A DNA stretch of 64,000 bases. It comes from Malania oleifera (lineage: Eukaryota > Streptophyta > Magnoliopsida > Santalales > Ximeniaceae). The notes beneath the pieces are model-generated. The model did not search any database and was not told where the DNA came from. It saw nothing but the letters and a program-made list of their open reading frames with translations. Made by a program: the position numbers and the translations under genes. Of the stretch, positions 9,931 through 23,500 are shown piece by piece (position 1 is the first letter of the stretch; each line of letters opens with the position of its first letter). Location of the stretch: NCBI RefSeq assembly GCF_029873635.1, contig NC_080426.1, positions 55,566,093-55,630,092 of the forward strand, given 5' to 3'.

Positions 9931-11822
9931 CCAATGATGATGGAAGTGAGTCAGATTTTTCTCATGTTGGAATATCTTCGTCACATTATTTTGGTGAGTG
10001 GATTTTGGATTCTGGTTGTTCCTATCATATGTGTCCCAATAGGGAATGGTTTTTTTAATTTTGAAGAATTAGATGGTGGGGTTGTTTTTATGGGAAATGG
10101 TAATGCTTGTAAAACAACTCGAATAAGATCAATAGAGTTGAAATGTCAAGATGGAACTATTAAGACCTTGACTAATGTTAGGTATAATCCAAGCCTAAAG
10201 AAGAATCTGATTTCACTGGGTGACTTAGAAGTTAAAGGGTTCACTATCACTTTGAAAGATAGAACCTTAAAGATTAAATCAAGTGCGCTGGTGGTGATGA
10301 AAGGAATAAGGAAAAATAACTTGTATTATTTACAAGGTAGTACAGTTAGTGGCTCAGTAGCTGTTGTTTTTGAGAAAGATGCAGGTTCAAATACAACCAG
10401 GTTATGACATATGTGATTAGCATATGCAGGAGAAAAATCTTTGCAACAATTAGCTAAGCGAGGTTTGTTAAAGGTTGCAAAGGTGTGCAAACTTGAATTT
10501 TGTGAGCATTACATTCTGGGAAAATAGATTAGAGTGAAATTTGGCACTGTAATCCACCAGACTGAAAGTATTTTAGACTACATCTATATAGATGTATGGG
10601 GGCCCACAAAAACGGCTTCGTTGGATGCTATGCATTATTTTGTCACTTTTATTGATGATTTTTTTCAGAAGAGTTTGTGTGTATTCTATGAAGCATAAAT
10701 ATGAAGTGTGTGATATTTTCCTTAAATGGAAAAAATTAGTTGAAACTCAAATTAGCAGAAAGATTAAAAGGCTTATATCAGATAATGGTGGTGAATACAC
10801 GAGTGACCCGTTTATGAAGGTATGTCAGGATAAAGGTATTGCTCGACACTTCACAGTTCAAGATACACCATAGTAGAATGGGATGGCAAAGCGCATGAAT
10901 CGGACTTTGCTGGAGAAGGTTCGATGTATGTTGTCTAATGCTAGGTTAGACAAAAGGTTTTGGGTTGAAATTGTTAGATATGTGTGTCATCTCATCATTC
11001 GTCTACCCTCATCTGCAATAGGGGGAAAAACACCCTATGAGGTATGGTCTAGAAAGCCTGCTAGTGATTATGATTCTTTACATGTATTTGGTAGGACTTA
11101 TTATCATGTTAAAGAATCTAAGTTGAATCTAAGAGCCAAGAAAGCAATATTCTAGCGGATAAGTGCAAGAGTCAAAGGATACCGTCTTTAGTGTCTAGAG
11201 AAGAAAAAAATGATTTTAAGCAGGGATGTGACTTTTGATGAACTTGCGATGATGAAGAAAACAATATGCAAGGAGTCACGAATTGAAGAGAAGACTAGTG
11301 GTACTCAACAACAGGTGGAGGTTGAGACAATTTTAGAAAACCTAGTGAAAAATGAGACTACACAAGGTAACTCTCCAGTTATGGTGGGGAATAGTGTACA
11401 AGAAGAGGAGATTTCAATTCGAGAATCTTCACAGCAACAAGAATCAATTGTTTCTCACAGGTCGAGACGAGAAATTTGAAAACCTATTCGATATACTGAT
11501 ATGGTGGCCTATGCACTTCTAGTTGTGGATGATAATGTTCCTTACACTTTCAAATAAGCAATGAGAAACTTTGAATTAGACAAGTGGAAAAGACTGATGG
11601 ATGAAGAAATGCAGTCTCTTCATCCGAATCAGACTTGAAAGCTAGCCTAACTACCCAAGGGTAAGAAAGCAATTGGTTGCAAATGGGTTTTTGTAAAGAA
11701 AGATGGATTTGCAGATTCAAATAATGTTCGCTTCAAAGTTAGATTGGTAGCTAAGGGCTATGCACAGAAGGAAGACATTGATTATAATGAGATATTTTCT
11801 CTAGTTGTTAAAGATAAACGAG
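9931..11822 (+). pseudogene. copia pol of J, copy 1: protease, integrase, start of RT
   Basis: Protease motif WILDSGCSYHMC near 10000-10035; then a GAG-pre-integrase region (IRKNNLYYLQGS, EKSLQQLAKRGLL) and integrase core with SDNGGEYTS near 10777-10806. A linker with EEEISIRESSQQQES (11401-11450) leads to the start of RT (VRLVAKGYAQKEDIDYNEIFS), where it ends. Stops and frameshifts break it into pieces 9934-10407, 10592-10873, 10883-11155 and 11210-11479. The site AAGAA at 11138-11142 is the empty target of solo LTR L in copy 2; GGCTT at 9162-9166 is the empty target of K. Confidence 0.88.
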
Positions 11823-11937
11823 GTTCAAGTTTGTGTGGATATTAATCCAGTTCATTAGTGTTTAAATCTAATTAATTATTTTTGCAAATATTTTAGTCAT
11901 TTCATCACCTTGTTAAATATATAACAACAAAATTAAT

Positions 11938-13069
11938 ACAAGAATACTATTACAAAGAAGTATTTAAAATATGAAATAGTAGGAGGAGTAGTATATGGCT
12001 TGAATATGAGATTTTGGCTTTTTGAAATTCAGAGGATATTTGCTAATTATTATTTCTATTCTTAAGCTAATTTTTGCAAATGAGAAGGTATATATAGAGT
12101 TCCCCAAGATTATAACCGTTCAGGACACATAGGGTATTATTAGGATTATTTTAAAAGGTTTTAGCACAATTAACCCCTTTTAAAAAATTTAACCGTGGTA
12201 AATATAATTGTCCAACCCGAGAGCACCGATCAACCGGACTTGAGGTTTGGTTGACCAAGTGAAAAAGTTTGGTCGACAGGGAGAAATTTGAACTGAGAGT
12301 TCGGTCAACCAAACTAAGGGTCCCAAGGGCGATTTTTCCATTTCCACGCGATTTGGTTGACCAGGTGATTTTGAACTAAGTAGTTCAGTCAACCGGGCAG
12401 TTGGATTCTCCCACGTGGGGGGTTCGGTTGACCAAGGCGTTGTCTGTATAAATCTGGTTGGTCGATTGAGGAGTCAAACGTTAACCCGTGTGGGAGCTCG
12501 GTCAACTAAGTTATATGAACTTGGAACGGTACAGTCAACCGAGATATGGTCAAAATATTGACCTCTAATCGGTTCAGTCGACCGAGTGATTTACACTGTG
12601 AAAGTTCGATCAATCGAAGCACTGTTCAATGCACAGTTTCGATCCTATTCTTTATTAGAAGTCTCCCCTGTTCATATAGGTATAAGTTTTAAGTTATGGG
12701 GGACTTTACATATGATGATTAGGGACCTAGGGTCAATCTAAGGTCAATGGCCAAGGCTTTTCAACTATGCCCAAAAATTCGGCGTTGGTCAGCTGATCCC
12801 TAAGGTCCATCTATAGTCATTTAAGCTTATCTACCCTATCATGCATGTAATGCACTAATTATTACAGACCATTGAGTTTTAATTATTACAGACCTGAATA
12901 ACAACTTAATTAAATTACAATGAATAAACATTTTGGGTCTTTGTCTTCTTTAAGCCCATATGCGTGCACCATATAATACTTCTGATTGATCATGCACATA
13001 AACTCATCAACTATTAAATACCAGAGTATTTATCATAATCAAAACGGGATATGACCTATAAGGTCAACA
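11938..13069 (-). repeat. copia LTR fragment H3 (family H)
   Basis: Minus-strand start TGTTGACC at 13069. It carries a GTCGAC-type array (12226-12620) 450-840 bp from that end and a TATATATA candidate at 12089-12096 just beyond, matching the order in family H. The CA half is missing; the left edge joins the flank shared by both J copies. Confidence 0.7.
12226..12620. repeat. Degenerate GGTCGACCGAAC-type palindrome array in LTR H3
   Basis: At least ten units such as GATCAACCGGAC, GGTCGACAGG, GGTCAACCAAAC and CAGTCGACCGAG over about 400 bp. Confidence 0.8.
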
Positions 13070-14701
13070 GAGACATTTAGAGAATATGCACAACGACGAA
13101 GGGGATAAGCAGGTCAAGTTGACCCTCCATTGTTAGAAGAAGATCTCGTCGACCTCTTTATGGGAACCTTGGGGGGGGGGATTTACTATGAAAGTTATTG
13201 GGCCACAGTGGGACTAATTTTTCAGATGTTGTGCAAAAAGGTGAAAAAAATCGGAATGGGCTTGTAATATGGAAAAAATTATGGATTATATGTTGTTATA
13301 ATCAATAGGGCAAGATCCAATAAATGGAAATGAGGATGAATAAGTTGTGTTATTAATCATGGGAGCAATAGAAAGATAGGATGGATGTAACAATCCATTT
13401 ATCCATTTCTTGCCCAACCCACCATCCATCCTCAATTCCTAGGCTATCATCAACCATATGTTTCCCTAGTGTAGTTCTAGACACCAAAGCCTATATTCCA
13501 ACCTATCCTAGTAATCCAAAAGTTCAATACCTTTTATGGAGCACCTATCCATCCAATGATTGTTACACCTAAGCTCTCATCAACACCATCCAACAAAACT
13601 TCCAAAAAAATAAGATAATTCAACCCACTGCCCTTGCCATGGCCTTGCCATTAACAAACCTATATTGTCAACTAGCCGCCTAAGGAAAGATTGCTCTAGT
13701 AGCTCTAATTGTACAACCATTAGGAGTGAAATTGGTTCATTACGGTTCGGTTATGGAACAAACCGAAAATCGAACTAAAAAGTGTGAATTTTAATTGTGG
13801 CAAACCAAAACCAAAACTTAACCAAATCTACTATTCCTTGGAGATCAACACATTGGGCGGTTCGATTATGGTTTTTTCTATTTTTTAACTGATTTTTTAA
13901 TGTTCAATGATTTTTTTGCACAAGATTTGTTGAGAACCTATTGGAATTTTGATTTTTCATAATATTTCATAATTTTAATAGAATTAAACTTGTTAGATAG
14001 TTTAGATCGTTGAGAACCTGTTGGTCTTATTGGACCTTTTGTGAACGTGTGAACTACGGAGAAATAATTGAGAACTTGCTGCCTACTAGTCCTACTGAAT
14101 TTTTAAATAATAATTGATATAAAAATATGAAAACATGTGTCCTTTTCTTTTTGTTCTTTGTTCCTACTAGCTTTTTTGTTAATCACTTTTAGATCTCTCT
14201 TAGGCTCCTACAAACTACCATAATGCAAATTACATATCAATTAAACACAATGTCCCAATCATTTGGCACTTTAATAATTAAGTCACTTTAACCCTGATTG
14301 CACATAACAAGCAAGCAAACTCTTCGGCACTTTAACAATTAGGTCTTCATCTCCCTAATTGCCCAAAATAAACAAGCATTCAAAATAAACAAGAAAACAT
14401 GAAATATCCCAAATTACAAACCAAAAACAAACATTTATAGTTCACCAAAAAAGAAAATCAATGTTTAGAACTTTCAAAGAATTGTAGTCATCCACATTCT
14501 TCAATACTCAAAATTGTAACTTCAATTCTCCAATCTCAATAGAAGCATAATTCATTCTTCCTAATAAAATAAAGCAAATGATATTTATAACAATATAAAA
14601 TTAAATTAATAATCAATGCTCATAAATGAACGCACAATCTTATCAATAAATCATTGGCGGTGTCAGTACTAGAAGAATTTAAGCCAAATTTATCAAATTA
14701 T
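13070..14701. other. Intergenic spacer, no gene
   Basis: No coding similarity on either strand. It holds a short G run (13170), a stretch rich in GGTTCGGTTATGG and ACCAAAACC variants (13735-13875) like old dispersed plant repeats, and AT-rich sequence. The 63-codon open frame at 13381 has no recognisable motif. Confidence 0.6.
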
Positions 14702-15449
14702 TGTTGGCCTAACAAGACTTAATCTAATTTTGATAATGACAAACCAAAGCATCTAATTATGCTATCAAGTGTAATTTATAGGTATTATAGATTAAAAGCA
14801 CAATGAAAGATGATCAATGGAAAACCATGAAGAACACAAGCAAATGAAGAATGACTATTGAAGAAAATCTTGGATGAAGATCAAGCTTAAAGACATGAAG
14901 ACCTAGATAATGTTCCATGTGTATTGAAAAATAGGCCTCATGTAAGTACTTCTCAAATTAGTGTTTGTTATGAAGCTCTTAAGTGACTTAGTTGGACCTT
15001 AGGTATTTTTAAATATCTTGGAAATAAGAGGTCACCCATCCCAAGATTGCTCCAAGCCAAGCACGCTTAACCATGGAGTTCTTATGGGAAAGCTCCCGAA
15101 ACGAAAGGTGCATCTTGTTGATATGGGTAGTAACATCTAATCTTTTTAAGTATTTCATCCATGGGGTATCACATTGGTCAAAAGTTATTTCAAAAGGTTA
15201 AAATTATTTTTGGAATGAAAAACTCCAAAACAAGATTCTCCAAATCCCCTTCTTTTTTGCTCCAGCCATTTTGATGTGAGATTTTCTTTATCTATATCTT
15301 CTCATTTTCAAAAGTATTCAACAAAAAAGTTGTGGGATTTTTTTTTAGATTTATGTTGATACCTAAATCGCCTTTTTGGAGTTCTCTAACAAAAGTTATG
15401 CTTCAAATACTGAAGGGTGTTTAGGAAAATTACGATAAAAAATTTCCCA

Positions 15450-15600
15450 ACAGTTCGGGCGACCGAACCTCAGGTTCAGTTGATCGAATGGTTCAGGTGA
15501 CTAAACCCAGAGTTCAATCAACCGAATGGCAACTGCCACTTTGGAAATTCATATTTAATTGGTTTGGGTGATCAAAAAAATGTTCAGTCAACCGAAGTGC
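15450..15600. repeat. Palindrome array in LTR E
   Basis: Five to six units such as GTTCGGGCGACCGAAC, GTTGATCGAA, GTTCAATCAACCGAA and GTTCAGTCAACCGAAG, about 90-240 bp upstream of the TATA box at 15691-15699. Confidence 0.75.
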
Positions 15601-16689
15601 ACGACAAAAAGTCGCAACAACTAGTTTTCAAAACTATTAATTATCTTTTAAAGCCCAACTGTCATAAAACGGCTAGTAGACTATCTTACCTATAAATATA
15701 AGTTTCTAATCTTGTTTTAGATGATGAGAAAAGAGAGAATACATTAATTTTACATTTAAAAAATTTGTTGTGCACTGTTCCCCCTTGCTGAAACTAGTTT
15801 TCTGATTTATATCTTCAAGTTCTAAACTTTCAAACCCAGAAAACCAAGCCAATATTTTGATTTTCTTAGCAAATATTCTTTTGAGAGTATTATAGTTTGT
15901 GTACAAATCCACTCTAGTTAGAGTGTATTCTTTTGTACAAAATCAATTATTGATTTCCTTGTAAACTGACGATTCTGGTTGTGAATCGTTGACAAGCAAG
16001 AGGATTGTTCTTACTTGATAGCTAACTCAACCTATTGAAAGAAGAGAGGTGACTCAGCCTAGTGAAGGAGTGGGATTCTCCGCCCAAGTAAAGTAGAGAG
16101 GTAACTCCACCTACGTAAAGGAGGTTTTGTAAAAGGTATCTCTGCCTACTAAAAGAGAGAGGCGTCTCTGCCTATTGAAGGATGGATAGTAAAATCCTTA
16201 TAATGGGTTGCTTAAGGCAAGGACGTAGGCATGGTTGCCAAACCTTGTAAAAAATTTGGGTCACTCTCAACCTTATCTCTGTTGACTTTTTGAGTCTGAT
16301 TCTTGTTTTAATGCTAACAAAGCACCAGTATCTTATGTGTACATTTAGTATGTGAACAGGTTTATGATTCAGCACACACATAAGGTACAAGAGAAATGAA
16401 AGCTTGAATGACTTAAAGACCAATATTGTTCGGCGTATCCCATGGAAGATTGAAGACCAAAGAAGAAAAAGAACACATATATTTTTAATTGTAATTCCAT
16501 TTGGTTTTTATATTTGGCCTGTAATAATGTCTGATCTCCATAATATGATGCATTAGCTCATATGACCATAGACTGACCTTAAGGGACCTAACCTTTCAAG
16601 AAAAACCTTTTTCACAAAATGTTAAATTCATACAAAATGGTTTTAATAATTTAAGGTAAAAAATAGGGCCAAACTTAGGTTTTATAATG

Positions 16690-17035
16690 AACTCGATTGA
16701 CCATCCTTTTCAGGTTTAAAATGCCTCAGTCGATCAACCACCAGCCAACCGACCATCTTTAAAACAGGAAAGCCCCAGCCGACCGACCTAAGAAAATTGA
16801 CCAAAGTCAAAGGCTCAGCCAACCGACCAACTAGTACAAAGAAGGCTCAGCCGACCACACTGTTCACACAACAAATCGATCTTAAGCCTCAATCGACCGA
16901 ACCTACGAAGGTTCGGAATCTCCTTCAGCCAGCCAAATGATGCTTTCCTAAGTCAACCGAGCCCTTTAAAAATTTTGATTTCTTAAGTAAGGACAGCTGA
17001 TCGATGAAGTCGTTAGTCGACTGAACCTCTCGGGA
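16690..17035. repeat. Palindrome array in LTR D
   Basis: About ten units such as CAGTCGATCAACC, CAGCCGACCGACC, CAATCGACCGAACC and TAGTCGACTGAACC, ending about 100 bp upstream of TATATAAAT (17132-17140). Confidence 0.8.
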
Positions 17036-18264
17036 AAGTTAAATTTTCAGCGATTAAACATGTTTAATTTTTAATTAAACAAATTTAAAAATACCAAGCA
17101 TGTCCCCAATGGTCATTTTTTTTTTTGAAAATATATAAATACCCCTCTCATAAACTTGATTAGTAACTTTGATGAGCCAAAAATTCCGCTCAAATATTTT
17201 AGGCAATTTTTTAATCAAAGTTCTCCCAAACTCATTTTATTGAAAAAATCTTTTGTTGGGGCAATTTTTTTACTCTTTCCTACTCTCTTCCTTTTATTCA
17301 TTTGAAAAATCTTTTTGGAAGAGAGTAGTTTATTTTTTAGCATTTATTTTTCTCATTCATAGTTTGTAATCTCACTTAAATCTTTATTTTGAAAAATCAT
17401 TTTTTAGAGAGTAAAGCTTGTGGTTTCTCCACTTATTTTTCTTGATAAATATTTATGGAGAAACCTCTTGTGGCTTTTGAATCTTTGAGCACCTCCATTA
17501 CAAGATTCAAAAGCTCTTCTTGTTGCAAACATTCTTGTGAGCAAAAATATAAAATTTCTCCTTGCATCATTTATTGCTAAAATCTTTGTGGGAGAAATCA
17601 TTTATTTTATCTAAATATTTGACCACTTATTCATATATTTCTTACTCAAAGATTATCATTGTCATTGTTTGCAAAAAGGCCTTGAAAGAAAAACCCTAAG
17701 TTCTCCTATTTTTTTATTGAAATTTTTTTTTTGAGAATAATATATTTGGGTTTAAATCTTTGAAACATTTTATCATATACATCATTTTTCAAAGATTGCA
17801 AATATTATTTTTGATAAAAATACCCTTACTCTACTGAGCATAGTTCATATCATACGAGAGTGCATTTAGTGCTTCATTGTGTACTTCCCTGCTTGTTTTT
17901 GAGAAGTAATTTCTTTGTATGAAAAATGTTATTTTATTGTACTAGTTTGGCTCAGCTTGTAGATTGAGCTGGGGAGACTCTGCCCCGTAAAGGAGTCCCG
18001 GTTTGGCTCAAACCTCGTTAGGTGAGCTAGGAGGTGCACCATCTTGTAAAGGGTGTACGACTTGGTTCGGCCTAGAAAGTAAACTAAGGTGTCTCCGCCT
18101 CGTAAGGAGAACTAGTTGTGACTCAGCCCCATAATTGAACTAAGGAGACTCAGCCCCGTAAGGAGTACTGGTTATGGCTCAGCCCTGTAATTGAGTTGGG
18201 GAGTCTCCCCCTTATAAGGAGAAGTGTAAACAGTTTCTGCTCCACTTGTTAAGTAAGCAGGGTT

Positions 18265-20278
18265 TGTAATGACCCAGCCCTTCATACGGACCAACACCAT
18301 TAACTCAAATACAATATACCTGTACCTGTGCAAGATACGTAGACAACCCGCCCTAAACAGGGACATACCGGTGTAAACCATACATAATTACAATGTAAAT
18401 GTTACGGAAAAACATAAACATTCATTGAGATTTCTTCTAGACTTATACCAGAGCTTACTATTACATCTTCAAGTGCATAAATCCAAACGTAGAATATAAC
18501 CTGTTATTACAACCCTCCAAAACAAAACTTCATCTAAGTTTAATACATGATTTGAACACTTATGTAAGCTAAACCAAAAGCAATCTCCCCAGTCCCTTTA
18601 GCTACTAGGACCGGCATACTGATGGACCTGAAAACAAAGGTTATTTAATAGGGTAAGACACTTCTCAGTAAGGAAGAAGGTGTTACAACAGTGTGTGACT
18701 ACATATATGCATATTTTCATAAAACTCATACGTATGGAACATTTCTTTATAATATTGTAACATTTAGGATTTTTCTGCACATTCAAGTATTTAAATCATG
18801 CATATAAATATTAGAACAACTACGAGTTTGGTATGACAATTTGCCTGTTCACCCCCGTGGCACGAGTTGTGCACTGATACCTCTGACAATCTCTTGTTCG
18901 TACAGACAATGCCGAGCATCTTCTATAGTCCGACCGCCCCCTGGTTTATTTTTACCAGCAGTTTACTAACTCCTCGCAGGTCGACTATCTTAAGTACCCA
19001 CACTGATCCCTCATGTGTGGTGGTTGCACTGTATTGCCAACATCGAAACCGTACTTATAATAGTTTAGAGTATTTTTCAACCCCATCGCTGCAATTTTTT
19101 TAAACTTCTTTTGGTAGTAAGTTGTGGTTCTAGTATCATAATACAATTTATAACAAATTATAGTAACCAGTGCAATTCTAGTATTTTCACAAATTCAGAT
19201 AATCACATCGTGTATAAACTGGCATACATCCTCTCGGTTTACCCTTTTCACATCTACAACTCGATGTATAACTGGTCTCTGTTTTCCACATTTTCAGTAT
19301 AACAAGTTCGAACTCCATTTCCATAATCCATATCAAAATATTAAATGTTCACGAGTTCATTTTCGTCCATACGTCACACTAATTTAAACAAAAATCCGCT
19401 ATATAGTATATAATGTAATAAACATCATTTAAATAAAAATAAGGGATTCAGGCATCTCCTACATACATTATAATACAAATAAAGAAGTTTTGAAACATTT
19501 AGAGATCATACGCCAAAATCAATATTTTTACCAAAAACCAAAAAATCGAAAAAAATCGACATTTCTACTCGGTAGAATTTAAAAAATAAACAGTTAAATC
19601 ATACATATAAGCATAACCTAACTTTTTAGCGGTTCAGTTTTCTAAAAATGTTGTTGTAATCAAATTCCCCTTACCTTAAACTCAAAATGAAACTACGCAC
19701 GGAAACGATCCAAACCGACAACCCGGGATCCTCAAAACCTAAAAACTACAAAACATAACCTTACTATAATTTCGAATACTATCCAAATATTCAATCGAAA
19801 TTGAAATAAGATCCATACCTCAATTTTTGGGAAAACCCAAAAATCTTCAAAACAACAATCCGAACCGCTAAAGTTGTAGAACTTCCTCTTCTGATACACG
19901 CAGGAACCTCCGTTTTTAGAAACGGACGTCGAATAGTGAAGAATCTTAGAGAAAGAGAGAATTTTCGCTGGTTTAGAGAAAGAGAGAGAGCTTTGGGAGA
20001 AACTTAGCTTCTAAGCAACCAAAATGGATATTTATAGGGCCTTTGAACGAGTCAAACTCGTTGATGAGGCAGCGTCTTCGTCGACGAATTTGCCACACAA
20101 CTCATCGACGAAGCCATTCCTTCGTTGCCGAGCCCAATTTCGGATATTTCTCTGACCCGCTTAGTGTTTGCTCATCGACGAGGCTCTAAATTTCATCGAT
20201 GAGGCTCTGAAGAACTTCGTTGATGAACGTGACTCATTTGTCGATGAACCCAGCTTATTACGGGTTTGGGTCTCTACA
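18265..20278 (-). repeat. 3' LTR of C (left, 2,014 bp)
   Basis: Plus strand TGTAATGACC...TCTCTACA; next to it (20279 on) is the complement of the polypurine tract (GTCTCCCCTCCTTATAAG). Palindrome array 20055-20262; TATA complement TATTTATA at 20029-20036; shared CCTTACTGAGAAG motif at 18651-18673 (minus). Confidence 0.93.
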
Positions 20279-20410
20279 GTCTCCCCTCCTTATAAGAATT
20301 TCATACTCGAAATTTACTAACCATTGCTACACATAATCTTTTCTTATAATTCCATTCTACAAAAGAGTCAACAGTCACCTACAAAGCGACTTCAACCCAA
20401 ATTCATTACA

Positions 20411-20446
20411 TACCCTCACATATGGCGGAGGAATATCGTGGTTACA
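20411..20446 (-). other. Conserved 36-bp 3' UTR motif of C
   Basis: On the minus strand it begins TGTAACCACGATATTCCTCC and ends GTGAGGGTA. Near-identical to 2309-2344, 30801-30836 and 47546-47581, always between the chromodomain and the polypurine tract. Confidence 0.85.
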
Positions 20447-20559
20447 AGAAGATACATTGGAAGATTACATACATATACAAAACTCTCCTAAAGATCATTC
20501 CATTTAATCTATACTATCTACACTGCTATATACCTATGTACTTTCAAATAATTGCGGGT

Positions 20560-23500
20560 ACTCCTAGCATATTTCAGACTCTAATCCCATAAAGCTTCTT
20601 CCACTACATGGTTACGCCATAATAACTTCACGAGAGGTATTTCCTTAGTCCGTAACTGCTGCACCTTCTGATCCAATACTTGCCCTGGTACTTCCTCATA
20701 CAATAAGGCATCACTGATCTCTAGAGGTTCATAACTCAATACGTGTGATGGATTTGGTACATACTTCCTCAGCACATACACGTGAAGCACATCATGGACG
20801 CTGGATAGTGCTGGAGGTAGAGCAACTTGATAAGCAACCGAACATATCCTTTCAAGGATCTCCAAAAGGCTCGATATACTGAGGACTTAGCTTCCCCTTC
20901 TTCCTGAACCTTATCACCCCTTTCATCGGAGCGATTCTCAGGAATACTATATCTCTTACCTCAAATTCCAACTCTCATCGATGAGCATTAGCATAACACT
21001 TCTGTAGACTTTAAGCTATCTTGATTCTTTCCCTAATCAACTCGACTTTGGCAGAGGTTTGCTGAACAAGTTCTAGACCCAATATCTTCTGCTCACCTAC
21101 CTGATTCCAATATAACGGATATCGACACCGACGACCATACAAAGTCTCATAAGGTGCCATCTCTATGCTAGCCTGGTAACTGTTGTTATATACAAACTCA
21201 ACAAGTGGTAAATATCGTATCCAACTATCACCGAAATCCAGTATATAAGCCCACAACATATCCTCTAACATCTAAATAGTCCTCTTTGACTGTCCATCCG
21301 TCTGTGGGTGAAAAGACGTACTGAACGTCATTCGCGATCCCAAGGCATCCTATAAACTCTTCCAGAAACGAGATGTAAAACGCGAATCTCGATCTGAAAC
21401 AATAGAAATAGTGACACCATGGAGTCGTACCACCTCCTGCACATAAAGTTCTGCCAGCCAATTCAGAGAGTAGCTAACTCTGATTGGAATGAAATGTGTA
21501 GTCTTCATCAGCCGATCCACTATAACCCATATAACATTCTGCCCATGCACCACCGCAAGTAAACCCATCACAAAATCCATCGAAACGTGCTCCCACTTCC
21601 ACTCAGGAATGTCAAGTGGCAGAAGTGGTCCTGCCGACCTCTGATGTTCTATATTAATCCGTTGACATGTCAGGCACTGCTCTACAAAAGGGCGATCTCT
21701 CTTTTTATGTTGGACCACCAGAATGATTCCCTCAAATCCTGGTACATTTTCGTACTATCAAGATGTACGGTATAGAGTGAACGGTGTGCCTCCTCCAGAA
21801 TAACCCATTTAATCACAACATCATTTAGTACACAAACCCTGTCGTGAAATCTCAATATCCCATCACCAGAGACACTAAAATATGGCTTCAACCCCTTCTA
21901 AACTCCTTTTATAACCTCAACCAACTCTGGATCCCCCTTCTGTGCCACTTGGACCCTCTCCTACATAGTTGGTTGTACCACCAAGCTAGCAAGAACAGCT
22001 TGATGGTTTTCTTCCACTACCTCCAAACTCAACCTTTCAAGGTCCAAACAGATCTGATGCTGAACCTCCACTGCCGAAACAGACGCATCCACAGACTTTC
22101 GACTCAAAGCATCAGCTACCACATTAGCATTTCCTGGGTGATAGCTAATAGTACAATCGTAGTTTCTAATCAACCCAAGCCATCTGCGCTATCTCATGTT
22201 GAGCTCCTTCTGGGTGAGAAAGTATTTAAGACTTTTATGGTCAGTAAAAATCTCACACCTTTCACCATACAAGTAGTGCCTCTAAATTTTCAGTGCAAAC
22301 ACTACCGCTGCTAATTCCATATCATGTGTTGGGTAGTTCATCTCGTATTCTTTGAGTTGACGAGAAGCGTAAGCAACCACTTTGCCCTGCTGCATTAAAA
22401 CACAGCCAAGACCTTTTTTCGAAGCGTCACTATAAATAACAAAGCCAACATCACTGGATGGAAGAGTCAGAACTGGAGCAGTGACCAATCGCCATTTCAA
22501 CTCCTAAAAACTCAGCTCGCACTCATCCGTCCAATCATACCTCACGTTCTTCTACGTGAATCTCATCAAAGGACATGCTAAACTGGAGAACCCTTCCACA
22601 AACTGACGGTAGTAACCTGCAAGACCCAGAAAACTTCTGACCTCTTGAACATTCTTCGGTCTCGCCCAATCCACTACTGTTTCTATCTTATACGGGTCCA
22701 CTGATACAACTTCTTTAGACACTACGTGCCCCAGAAATGCAATCTGTTCCAGCCAAAACTTGCACTTTTCTAATTTAGCATACAACCTTTTATTCCTAAG
22801 CATTTGCAATACCAGTCTCAAATGAACTTCATGCTCTGCAGCACTCCTAGAATACACTAGGATATCATTGATAAATACCACAACGAATTGGTCTAGATAT
22901 TTGTGGAAGACAGTGTTTATCAAATCCATAAATGTTGCAGGTGCATTAGTCAAACCAAAAGGCATAACCATAAATTTAAAATGGCCATACTGGGTTCAAA
23001 ATGTAGTTTTCGAGATGTCCTCCTCTACTTTCACCTTCAGCTGGTGATACCCAGACCGTAGGTCAATCTTGGAAAATATCTACGTGCCTTGAAGCTGATC
23101 AAACAAATTATCGATCCTGAATAGCGGATACTTGTTCTTTATCGTCACCTTATTCAGTTCTCGGTAGTCAATGCACATCCTCATCGACCCATCCTTTTTC
23201 TTCACAAATAACACCGGTGCTCCCCAAGGAGAAACACTTGGTCGAATGTACCCCTTGTCTAGTTGCTCCTGAAGTTGTTCTTTTAACTCTCTCAATTTGG
23301 CTGGAGCCATATGATTACGCGCCGAAACTGCGAAATTGGACGTCTTAACCCGGGCTTTACGGTTTATATTTTTAATTAAATGTCCAAAATTATCCAATAT
23401 TTTAATAAAGTGCCAAAATTATCATTCTTGAGTTTTATTGTGCAATTTATGAATTTCTGGTAATTTTTTGTCTCAAGAAAAGTCCCGGGAGCCAATTCCG

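Larger units (their letters stand above)
8599..11939 (+). mobile_element. Ty1/copia element J, copy 1, truncated in RT
   Basis: 5' LTR, initiator-Met primer site, gag, protease, integrase and the first part of RT of a copia element (Tork-like at most; clade uncertain). It stops near 11,820 in the N-terminal part of RT; no 3' LTR follows. Copy 2 at 39816-54924 stops at the same base, so the truncation predates the duplication. Sequence 11823-11939 is shared by both copies and then diverges. Confidence 0.85.

Noticed and set aside
13381..13572. 63-codon open frame in the spacer
   Set aside because: No motif, ordinary length for chance in this composition.
21587..22314. Plus-strand open frames opposite gypsy C (e.g. 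21844-22314)
   Set aside because: Shadows of the minus-strand integrase and RNase H.
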